DNA of 56,295 bases from an uncultured Afifella sp. GTDB taxonomy: Bacteria > Pseudomonadota > Alphaproteobacteria > Rhizobiales > Afifellaceae. The translations under genes were made by a program, and so were the position numbers. Location of the stretch: NCBI GenBank assembly GCA_947259045.1, contig CAMYKZ010000039.1, forward strand, positions 1 through 56,295. The letters are read 5' to 3'. The notes under the pieces were generated by a model. That model did no database searches. It was not told the origin of the DNA and saw nothing but the letters and a program-made list of their open reading frames with translations. Shown piece after piece: positions 49,369 to 56,295 of this stretch (positions are counted from its first letter, which is position 1; each line of letters begins with the position of its first letter).

Positions 49369-49393
49369 GTTTGCTGCGCAGCAGAATTACAAA

Positions 49394-50200
49394 ATGATCA
49401 GTGTCCGAAACCTACACAAGAATTTTGGCGGCATCCGTGCCGTCGATAATGTTTCCATTGACATTGAAGCCGGTTCGATTACCGGCCTGATCGGTCCCAA
49501 TGGCGCAGGCAAAACCACGTTGTTCAATGTGATCGCCGGCACGTTTCCGCCAACCAGCGGCACCGTCCATCTTGACGGAGAGGACATTACCGGCCTCAAA
49601 CCGCACGAACTGTTCGCCAAGGGGCTGTTGCGAACGTTTCAGATCGCCCATGAGTTTTCCACGCTTTCGGTCAGGGAAAATCTCATGATGGTGCCGGGAA
49701 ACCAGTCCGGCGAGCGGTTGATCGACGCCTGGTTCCGGCCCGCCAAAGTCCGGCAAGAAGAAGCCGCGGTCGGCAAAAAAGCCGACGAAGTGATTGAATT
49801 CCTGCAGATTTCCCACCTTGCCAATGAGCTTGCGGGCAATCTATCCGGCGGCCAGAAGAAACTGCTCGAGCTCGGCCGCACGATGATGGTTGATGCCAAG
49901 ATCGTATTTCTGGACGAGGTCGGCGCGGGTGTGAACCGGACTCTGCTGAAGACCATCGGCGACAGCATTATCCGGCTCAACAAGGAGCGCGGATACACGT
50001 TCTGCCTGATCGAGCATGACATGGATTTTATCGCCCGGCTTTGCGACCCGGTCATCGTGATGGCGGAAGGCCATCTTCTGGCCCATGGGACCGCCGACGA
50101 AGTGCGTTCAAATGACGACGTGATCGAAGCCTATCTCGGCACCGGCCTGAAAAACAAAATGGTTCAACAAAAAAGTGTGCCTGAGGATGTCGGACCGTGA
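49394..50200 (+). CDS. livG: Branched-chain-type ABC transporter ATPase (LivG-like)
   Basis: A 268-residue ATPase with Walker A GPNGAGKTT, signature LSGGQKKLLELGR, Walker B IVFLDEVGAGV and switch His in CLIEHDMDF. The GLLRTFQIAHEFSTLSVREN segment and C-terminal VIEAYLGTGL extension are typical of LivG. I start at ATG 49394 (MISVRNLHKNF); a frame back to a TTG at 49367 would run into the hairpin. The Walker B segment has Val after DE rather than Pro (DEV, not DEP), a mild change. Its stop overlaps the LivF GTG start. Confidence 0.94.
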   Translation: MISVRNLHKNFGGIRAVDNVSIDIEAGSITGLIGPNGAGKTTLFNVIAGTFPPTSGTVHLDGEDITGLKPHELFAKGLLRTFQIAHEFSTLSVRENLMMVPGNQSGERLIDAWFRPAKVRQEEAAVGKKADEVIEFLQISHLANELAGNLSGGQKKLLELGRTMMVDAKIVFLDEVGAGVNRTLLKTIGDSIIRLNKERGYTFCLIEHDMDFIARLCDPVIVMAEGHLLAHGTADEVRSNDDVIEAYLGTGLKNKMVQQKSVPEDVGP

Positions 50201-50901
50201 GTTTCCTTATCGGTGACGGTATGACGGGCGGATATGGCGGCGCAGACATTTTGCACGATTGCACGATCGGCGTCGAAAAGGGCGAAGTCGCGGTCATCGT
50301 CGGCCCTAACGGAGCCGGCAAGTCAACGGCGATGAAAGCCATTTTCGGAATGCTCGATCTGCGTCAGGGAACAATATCTATCGATGGCGAGGACATTACA
50401 GCGCTTTCGCCGCAGGCGCGGGTGCGCAAAGGCATGGCCTTTGTTCCGCAAACAGAGAATGTGTTCACGACAATGAGCGTTGAAGACAACCTTCAGATGG
50501 GCGCCTTCATTCGCGAAGACGATATTTCAGATTCCATCGGGCAGATCTATGAGCTGTTTCCGATCCTGAAGGAAAAACGCCAGCAGCCCGCCGGAGAACT
50601 TTCAGGCGGCCAGCGCCAGCAGGTTGCTGTCGGCAGGGCCTTGATGACACAGCCGAAACTTCTGATGCTGGACGAACCGACGGCCGGCGTGTCGCCGATC
50701 GTCATGGACGAGCTTTTTGACCGGATCATCGAAATCGCGCGCAGCGGCATTGCGATTTTGATGGTTGAGCAGAACGCCAAACAGGCACTGGCCATCGCAG
50801 ACAAGGGTTATGTCCTCGTCCAGGGCCGCAATCGCTACACCGACACGGGCGCTGCGCTGCTTGCAGATCCTGAAGTGCGCCAAGCGTTTCTGGGAGGCTG
50901 A
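50197..50901 (+). CDS. livF: Branched-chain-type ABC transporter ATPase (LivF-like)
   Basis: A 234-residue second ATPase with Walker A GPNGAGKST, signature LSGGQRQQVAVGRAL, Walker B LLMLDEPTAGVSP and the switch region LMVEQNAKQAL, where Gln-Asn takes the place of the usual His, as is common in LivF. It starts with GTG overlapping the livG stop (GTGA) and ends one base before the livH ATG. It pairs with LivG as a heterodimer to power import. Confidence 0.95.
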   Translation: MSFLIGDGMTGGYGGADILHDCTIGVEKGEVAVIVGPNGAGKSTAMKAIFGMLDLRQGTISIDGEDITALSPQARVRKGMAFVPQTENVFTTMSVEDNLQMGAFIREDDISDSIGQIYELFPILKEKRQQPAGELSGGQRQQVAVGRALMTQPKLLMLDEPTAGVSPIVMDELFDRIIEIARSGIAILMVEQNAKQALAIADKGYVLVQGRNRYTDTGAALLADPEVRQAFLGG

Positions 50902-50902
50902 C

Positions 50903-51913
50903 ATGGATCTTCTGAACGGGCTCGTTGTGCTTGCCAATTACATCATTGTGCCGGGGCTTGCCTACGGCAGCCAGCTCGCACTCGGAGCGCTGGGCGTGAC
51001 GCTGGTCTACGGCATATTGCGGTTTTCGAATTTCGCCCATGGCGAAACCATGTCGGCCGGCGCGATGTTCGCAATCCTCTTCATGTGGCTGTTTCAAAGC
51101 TGGGGCATATCTGTCGACCCGCTTCCGACCGTGGTCATTTCTCTCATCCCGGCCATTGTCTGCATGATTGCATTCCTGCTTGTTACCGACCGATTCGTGT
51201 ATCGATTCTACCGCAAGCAGAAGGCAAAACCCGTCATCTTCCTGGTGGCATCGACCGGCGTCATGTTTCTGACAAACGGCTTTATCCGTTTCATCATCGG
51301 ACCCGATGACCAGAACGTCTCCGATGGTGCAAGATTCGTCATGAAGGCCCGCGATTTCAAACAATGGACCGGCCTCAATGAAGGTCTGGCCATCAAGACG
51401 TCCCAGCTGATCACAGTCGTCGCCGCAATTGTCATCGTCGCCGCGCTTTTCTGGTTTCTGGAGCGGACCAAATCCGGCAAATCCATGCGCGCCTATTCCG
51501 ACAACGAAAATCTCGCCCTCCTGTCCGGCATCAACCCGGACCGGGTTGTCATGATCGCCTGGACGCTGACCGCGGTTCTGGCAACCGTCGCCGGCACCCT
51601 TTACGGACTGGACAAGGGTTACAAGCCGTTCACATTTCTGCAATTGTTGCTGCCACTGTTCGCCTCGGCCATTGTCGGCGGGCTTGGCAGCCCCGTCGGC
51701 GCGATTATCGGTGGTTTCGTCATAGCCTTTTCGGAGGTGACGATCACCTATGCGTTCAAGCTGTTTATCACCTACGTGGCGCCGGATGCGTGGGCGCCTT
51801 CGGGGCTGGTGCAGCTTCTTTCCACCGACTACAAGTTTGCCGTGTCGTTCGTCATTCTGGTCGTTGTCCTGGTTGTCATGCCGACCGGCATCATGCGCGG
51901 GAGATCGCTGTGA
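50903..51913 (+). CDS. livH: Branched-chain-type ABC transporter permease (LivH-like)
   Basis: A 336-residue inner-membrane permease with about eight helices (MDLLNGLVVLANYIIVPGLA at the start; LGALGVTLVYGILRFSNFAHGE is the LivH hallmark; AIVGGLGSPVGAIIGGFVIA near the end). ATG 50903 has GGGAGG about 6 bases upstream; the frame opens earlier inside livF. It is a little longer than E. coli LivH (308 residues). It forms the membrane channel with LivM, whose GTG overlaps its stop. Confidence 0.94.
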   Translation: MDLLNGLVVLANYIIVPGLAYGSQLALGALGVTLVYGILRFSNFAHGETMSAGAMFAILFMWLFQSWGISVDPLPTVVISLIPAIVCMIAFLLVTDRFVYRFYRKQKAKPVIFLVASTGVMFLTNGFIRFIIGPDDQNVSDGARFVMKARDFKQWTGLNEGLAIKTSQLITVVAAIVIVAALFWFLERTKSGKSMRAYSDNENLALLSGINPDRVVMIAWTLTAVLATVAGTLYGLDKGYKPFTFLQLLLPLFASAIVGGLGSPVGAIIGGFVIAFSEVTITYAFKLFITYVAPDAWAPSGLVQLLSTDYKFAVSFVILVVVLVVMPTGIMRGRSL

Positions 51914-53232
51914 CATATTCCGCCCGCCTCGTCACTGCCGTTTCGCTGATGGCGCTGATGCTCATCGTCGTCGGTGTCGTCCAAAGCTGGTCGGTATCGC
52001 TGGCGATCATAAATCTCTGCCTGATTTCGTCGGTCATGGCGCTTGGCGTCAATATTCAGTGGGGTTATGCCGGTCTTTTTAATGCCGGGGTCATGGGTTT
52101 TGCGGCCCTTGGCGGTGTTGCCGCCGTTCTTGTTTCCGCGCCTCCGGTGCGCGAAGCCTGGCAGGCGGGAGGCGCCGGCGTGGTCAGCGCATTCGCCGTT
52201 TGCGCGCTGACCGTTGCCGCCGTTGGTATTGTTCACAAGAAGTTCAGGTCAAACGACCTGAAACGATACGCGCTCGCCACGCTGATTATCATCATCGGTT
52301 TTATTATCTACCGGCTGCTTCTCGACCCGGCCGTCGAAGCGATCGAAGCTGTCGAGCCGGCAAAGACGGGGTTTCTCGGCGGCCTGGGCCTGCCGATCCT
52401 GTTGTCTTGGGCGGTCGGCGGCCTGCTGGCGGCGGCCATCGCCTGGGTCATCGGAAAGATCGCCCTCGGGCTGAGGTCCGACTATTTCGCCATTGCCACC
52501 CTGGGTATTTCAGAAATCATTGTCGCCGTGCTGAAAAATGAGGACTGGCTCACCAGGGGGGTGAAAAACGTCAATGGGCTGCCCCGCCCGGTGCCGTATG
52601 AAATCGAAGTCCAGCGGTCTGAATTCTATCGCGACATTGCCGGGCAACTGGGCATGTCGATCGTCGAGTTTTCGTCGCTGTTTGTGAAACTTTGTTATTC
52701 CGGTCTGTTTCTCATTGTTCTCGGCCTGATCTTCTATCTGTCGGAAAAGGCGCTTCGGGCACCCTGGGGCCGCATGATGCGGGCCATTCGCGACAATGAG
52801 GAAGCATCCAATGCCATGGGCAAGAATGTGACCGGCCGCCATCTGGAAGTTTTCGTGCTTGGGTCTGCCGTCATCGGCATCGCCGGAGCCATGCTGACCA
52901 CCATCGATGGTCAGTTCACGCCATCATCCTATCAACCCTTGCGGTTTACGTTCCTGATCTGGGTGATGGTGATCGTCGGCGGGTCGGGCAACAATCTCGG
53001 ATCCATTATCGGCGGCTTCGTGATCTGGTTTTTCTGGATCGAAGCCGAGCCGATAGGACTTTGGATGATGGATCTGATCACCTCCGGCATGGCCGACCAG
53101 AACCCGCTCAGACTTCATCTGATTGAAAGCGCATCGCATATGCGGCTGATCATGATGGGGCTGGTCCTGCTGTTGGTTCTTCGGTTCAGTGCCAAGGGCT
53201 TGTTGCCGGAACAGGATCGAAAACCGGTTTGA
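51910..53232 (+). CDS. livM: Branched-chain-type ABC transporter permease (LivM-like)
   Basis: A 440-residue permease with about ten helices. The LivM core is clear: LISSVMALGVNIQWGYAGLFNAGVMGF-type segment (here shown in parts), LGLRSDYFAIATLGISEIIV, LRAPWGRMMRAIRDNEEASN and SSYQPLRFTFLIWVMVIVGG. It has an extra loop of about 60 residues after the third helix (KKFRSNDLKRYALA). GTG 51910 overlaps the livH stop; the longer frame from 51790 has no family match. Last gene of the transporter set, convergent with the hydantoinase B gene. Confidence 0.92.
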   Translation: MTYSARLVTAVSLMALMLIVVGVVQSWSVSLAIINLCLISSVMALGVNIQWGYAGLFNAGVMGFAALGGVAAVLVSAPPVREAWQAGGAGVVSAFAVCALTVAAVGIVHKKFRSNDLKRYALATLIIIIGFIIYRLLLDPAVEAIEAVEPAKTGFLGGLGLPILLSWAVGGLLAAAIAWVIGKIALGLRSDYFAIATLGISEIIVAVLKNEDWLTRGVKNVNGLPRPVPYEIEVQRSEFYRDIAGQLGMSIVEFSSLFVKLCYSGLFLIVLGLIFYLSEKALRAPWGRMMRAIRDNEEASNAMGKNVTGRHLEVFVLGSAVIGIAGAMLTTIDGQFTPSSYQPLRFTFLIWVMVIVGGSGNNLGSIIGGFVIWFFWIEAEPIGLWMMDLITSGMADQNPLRLHLIESASHMRLIMMGLVLLLVLRFSAKGLLPEQDRKPV

Positions 53233-53276
53233 CGGATTTTTAGATCGGGCGGCCGACCGGCGTCTGACTGCCGCGC

Positions 53277-54989
53277 TCACTCCACCGGCTCGCCCCGTTT
53301 TACCGCTTCCGCGATTTCTGCAACCTCGCGCTCGCTCAGGCCGTAATCGGTTTTTGCCGATTGCGCCGAGATATAACCGCGCGCCAGATCGCGTCTGACC
53401 AGGGCGGCGTCGCGCTCGCCGCAATCGCCATAACCCGCGCCGCCCGGGAAAGCGAGCATGACGCGCCGTCCATGCGGCACGAACTGCTTGCCTTTGCCCT
53501 TCATCGGTGTGCCATCGTCCAGGGCAATCGTTGTCGGCGCTCCGCTCCGGCCGCCCTGGCGTCCAAGTGCGGGATGATCAACACGGTCGAACATGGCCTG
53601 AAAATCGAACTCGTGGCCCTCGGTTGCGCCCACTTCCATATACTGGCCGAGACCGCCGCGAAACCTGCCGGCGCCGCCGCTGTCGGGACGCAACTCCTTG
53701 CGCCAGATGATAACCGGCCCGGCATTCTCGGTTGCTTCGACCGGCATCGTCATCACGCCTGATGGAAATGCGGTCGCACTCAGGCCGTCCGATTGCGGCC
53801 GCGCGCCGGAGCCGCCGGAATTGAAGGTCAGTACTTCCGCCCGCACGGCATGGCCGGGCGCCTTTTCATCGGTGCGCGGCCGCAAAGAGAGCTGGAAGTT
53901 GCACAGCGTCCCGGCGCCCTCGGCAGGCACGGTATCCGGCAGGATCTTGTCCAGCGCGTCATAGACGGTATCGGGGATCATATGCCCGATAATGTGGCGA
54001 AGGGCGACCGGCGCCGGGTGCAGGGCGTTGACGATGGAGTTTTCCGGGGCAACCACTTCGAACGGCGCCAGCGAAGCCGCGTTGTTGGGGATTTCCGGCG
54101 CGACTGCGCATTTCAGCGCGTAGCAGGTATAGGCCTTGGTATAGACCAGAGGGACGTTGATGCCCTTTTTGTCGGTCCCTGACGTGCCGTCGAAATCACA
54201 GACGATACGGTCCTGATGCACGGTCAGTTGGACCTTCAGATCGATCGGCTTGCTGTAGCCGTCAATCGTCATCTCGCCCGTTGCGGTCGCCTGCGACAAA
54301 GCCGCTATCCGCTCCAATGTAGCAAGGCGGGAATTCTCGAAGATGAAGGCGGCAATCGATTGCAGATCGTCGAGGCGGAACTCTTCCATCATCTCGGTCA
54401 AGCGGCGATGGCCGATCTCGTTGCAGGTTGCGAGCGCGTAAATGTCGCCGACGACCTGGTCGGGTTCGCGCACATTGCCGCGCACGATGTGGACCAGCGT
54501 CCGGTTGACCTCGCCGCGCTCGGCAAACTTCATGATCGGAATATAGAGACCTTCCTCGTAGACGGAGTTGGCGTCTGCGCCGAAGCCGCGCCCGCCAATA
54601 TCGACGATGTGCGCCGTGCAGGCGAAAAACCCGACATGCCGGTTGTTGTGAAACGACGGGGTGACAACGGTAATGTCATGCAGGTGACCGGTGCCTTCCC
54701 AGGGATCGTTGGTGATATAGACATCGCCGTCAAACATATTGTCCGCGCCGATGCGACGGATGAAGTGAGCGACCGAATCGGCCATCGCATTGACGTGTCC
54801 GGGTGTGCCGGTGACAGCCTGTGCCAGCATTTGCCCGGCCTGATCATAGACCCCGGCGGACAGATCGCCGGCTTCGCGCACGGATGTCGAAAACGCAGTG
54901 CGCACCAGCGCCTGGGCCTGTTCCTCAACCACGGAGATCAGCCGGTTCCACATGACCTGACTGGAAACGGCAGAATGTGCGTTGCTCAT
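53277..54989 (-). CDS. hyuB: Hydantoinase B/oxoprolinase family protein
   Basis: A 570-residue subunit of an ATP-dependent cyclic amide hydrolase (N-methylhydantoinase B, oxoprolinase C-terminal half). Key pieces are LSAGVYDQAGQMLAQAVTGT with a HVNAM segment, MFDGDVYITNDPWEGTGHLH, VDIGGRGFGADANSVYEEGL and PLVYTKAYTCYALKCAVAP. It needs the HyuA partner, encoded 10 bases upstream. The pair opens rings such as hydantoins, 5-oxoproline or acetophenone-type carboxylation substrates. I start at ATG 54989 (MSNAHSAVSS). The gene is convergent with livM, so the transporter may import its substrate. Confidence 0.92.
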   Translation of the reverse strand: MSNAHSAVSSQVMWNRLISVVEEQAQALVRTAFSTSVREAGDLSAGVYDQAGQMLAQAVTGTPGHVNAMADSVAHFIRRIGADNMFDGDVYITNDPWEGTGHLHDITVVTPSFHNNRHVGFFACTAHIVDIGGRGFGADANSVYEEGLYIPIMKFAERGEVNRTLVHIVRGNVREPDQVVGDIYALATCNEIGHRRLTEMMEEFRLDDLQSIAAFIFENSRLATLERIAALSQATATGEMTIDGYSKPIDLKVQLTVHQDRIVCDFDGTSGTDKKGINVPLVYTKAYTCYALKCAVAPEIPNNAASLAPFEVVAPENSIVNALHPAPVALRHIIGHMIPDTVYDALDKILPDTVPAEGAGTLCNFQLSLRPRTDEKAPGHAVRAEVLTFNSGGSGARPQSDGLSATAFPSGVMTMPVEATENAGPVIIWRKELRPDSGGAGRFRGGLGQYMEVGATEGHEFDFQAMFDRVDHPALGRQGGRSGAPTTIALDDGTPMKGKGKQFVPHGRRVMLAFPGGAGYGDCGERDAALVRRDLARGYISAQSAKTDYGLSEREVAEIAEAVKRGEPVE

Positions 54990-54999
54990 CGGGCGTTCC

Positions 55000-56295
55000 T
55001 CAATCTGCGTTGCGGATGTCGATGCATCCATCGGCCTGGCGCACGGCCCGCTGGCTGGTCGGCAGGATGATCGTGGTTTCGTCTTCGGTAATCGCCGCCG
55101 GTCCGGAAGCGTGCGAGCCGGTTTCCATTTCGCTGCGCAACACAATGCCGGCCTGGACAGCCCTGCCCAATGCGGCATCGAAAATATCCCGCCTGTCGTT
55201 CACGCGCGCCGGGTTTGCGGTCTCCGCCAGCGCGGCTTTGGCCACATGCTCGGGCGGCGTCGTCGCATTGACCGACCAGACGGTGATCTCAACATCCATG
55301 CCGTCCACGGCGCGGCCGAACAGGTTGGCATATTCCGCTTCGAACAATTGCTGGTAGGTCTGCGCATCCGGATGCTGCGCCTGGTCCGGGGTCAGCGAGA
55401 CCGGTATTTCCCAGCCTTGCCCGCTATAGCGCATATAGACTTTGAACTCCGCCAGGATGGACGCATCGGCGTCGCATGAGCGGACGAATTTCGTGGCTTC
55501 CGTTTCCAGTTCCGCAAGCAGTTTGGTGATGGTGGCCTGGTCAAAGTCCGACAATCGCATGAAAACGCTGCGGTTGGCTTCAAAGCTGAACGGCGCCCGC
55601 AGGAAGCCGATTGCCGAGCCCACGCCGGCGCCCGGCGGAACCAGCAGGCGGTTGATGCCGAGTTTTTCACACAGCCGGCCGGCATGAAGCGGCGCGGCAC
55701 CGCCAAAGGCAATCATGGTATATTCCGCAAGGTCTTCGCCATTTTCAACGGCATGCACCCGCGCTGCATTGGCCATGTTTTCGTCGACGACTTCGGCAAG
55801 GCCGAATGCCGCAGTCTGCACGTCCATGCCGAGCGGTCCGCCGAGCACGGATTCAATCGCCGTGACCGACGATCCTGTATCCAGTCTGATCGACCCGCCG
55901 GCAAAATTGTCCGGGTCCAGCTTGCCGAGCACCAGGTCGGCATCGGTGACGGCCGGCCTGTCGCCGCCGCGCCCGTAACAGGCGGGGCCCGGTTCGGATC
56001 CGGCCGATTGCGGCCCGACCCGGATCTGGCGCATGGCGTCGACATGGGCGAGCGACCCGCCGCCGGCCCCGATCTCCACCATGTCGATCACCGGAATGGA
56101 AATCGGCATGCCGGAGCCTTTCTTGAACCGGTAAGTCCGCGCCACTTCGAACACCCGGCTTGTCTTTGGGGTCTGGTTCTTGATCAGGCAGATTTTCGCG
56201 GTCGTGCCGCCCATATCGAAGGAGAGCACCTTGTCGAGGCCGTAACGCGCGGCAATGTTGGCGGCAAACACCGCGCCGCCCGCGGGCCCGGATTC
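55000..56295 (-). CDS. hyuA: Hydantoinase A/oxoprolinase family protein, 5' truncated
   Basis: At least 431 residues of the C-terminal portion of a protein that is usually about 690; the open frame continues past the right edge (SGPAGGAVFAANIAARYG), so the start is outside. The phosphate-binding motif of the sugar kinase/actin fold is present in LSFDMGGTTAKICLI, followed by IPVIDMVEIGAGGGSLAHVD and GPACYGRGGDRPAVTDADLV. It forms the ATP-dependent ring-opening complex with HyuB. The apparent GTG start at 56271 is internal. Substrate class uncertain (hydantoin, oxoproline or related). Confidence 0.92.
   Translation of the reverse strand, partial: ESGPAGGAVFAANIAARYGLDKVLSFDMGGTTAKICLIKNQTPKTSRVFEVARTYRFKKGSGMPISIPVIDMVEIGAGGGSLAHVDAMRQIRVGPQSAGSEPGPACYGRGGDRPAVTDADLVLGKLDPDNFAGGSIRLDTGSSVTAIESVLGGPLGMDVQTAAFGLAEVVDENMANAARVHAVENGEDLAEYTMIAFGGAAPLHAGRLCEKLGINRLLVPPGAGVGSAIGFLRAPFSFEANRSVFMRLSDFDQATITKLLAELETEATKFVRSCDADASILAEFKVYMRYSGQGWEIPVSLTPDQAQHPDAQTYQQLFEAEYANLFGRAVDGMDVEITVWSVNATTPPEHVAKAALAETANPARVNDRRDIFDAALGRAVQAGIVLRSEMETGSHASGPAAITEDETTIILPTSQRAVRQADGCIDIRNAD

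Overview
The window looks like chromosomal DNA of an alphaproteobacterium, probably a member of the Hyphomicrobiales (Rhizobiales) or a close relative. The DNA is GC-rich and gene-dense. It carries a RegB/RegA (ActS/ActR) redox two-component pair, an MmcB-type repair protein, a dapB-gpmA-hemerythrin gene group, bacterial Ku with LigD, and many solute-binding-protein transporters, a combination typical of that group. I see no rRNA, tRNA, insertion sequence, prophage or CRISPR array. The assignment rests on gene content only.

Layout. 1-1.6 kb: the end of an ABC uptake operon with an NMT1/THI5-like binding protein. 1.7-10.4 kb: an envelope and stress region. It holds a Cys-rich secreted protein, a beta-barrel protein, an ECF sigma / anti-sigma / subtilisin-like protease operon, a cupredoxin-DUF4142 pair, an AraC regulator with repeated upstream half-sites, a RidA-family protein and a second subtilisin-like protease paralogous to the first. 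10.5-18.1 kb: a very tight eight-gene operon behind a good sigma-54 promoter match. It encodes a second NMT1-type ABC transporter, a cytosine-deaminase-like amidohydrolase, an FAD oxidoreductase, two flavodoxin-fold NAD(P)H oxidoreductases and a cysteine version of a GrdB-like reductase. I read it as a nitrogen-regulated uptake and breakdown pathway for an unidentified, probably N-containing ring compound.

18.2-22.2 kb: a minus-strand DNA end-joining operon, ligD-ku followed by a protein combining a BRCT domain, a MerR-like helix-turn-helix and TPR repeats, which may be an undescribed end-joining accessory factor. 22.3-34.8 kb: aldo/keto reductase, DNA polymerase I with a 7-residue tandem duplication, ArfB ribosome rescue factor, a DUF4864 protein, a site-2-type protease with an SRPBCC-like domain, an ArsR/ArsP-like organoarsenical pair, a DUF4173 membrane protein, and dapB-gpmA-hemerythrin. 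35-46.6 kb: RegB/RegA, MmcB, an adenylate cyclase, an RND efflux pump with its adaptor, a small secreted protein, and a GGDEF-EAL protein.

46.9-56.3 kb: a 2-keto-4-pentenoate hydratase-like enzyme, a complete Liv-type ABC transporter (binding protein, two ATPases, two permeases) with a terminator-like hairpin after the binding-protein gene, and a convergent hydantoinase/oxoprolinase pair whose first gene runs off the right edge. The strongest leads for new biology are the BRCT/HTH/TPR protein beside Ku and LigD, the sigma-54-linked catabolic operon, and the sigma / anti-sigma / protease module in which the anti-sigma carries a possible protease-propeptide-like tail.
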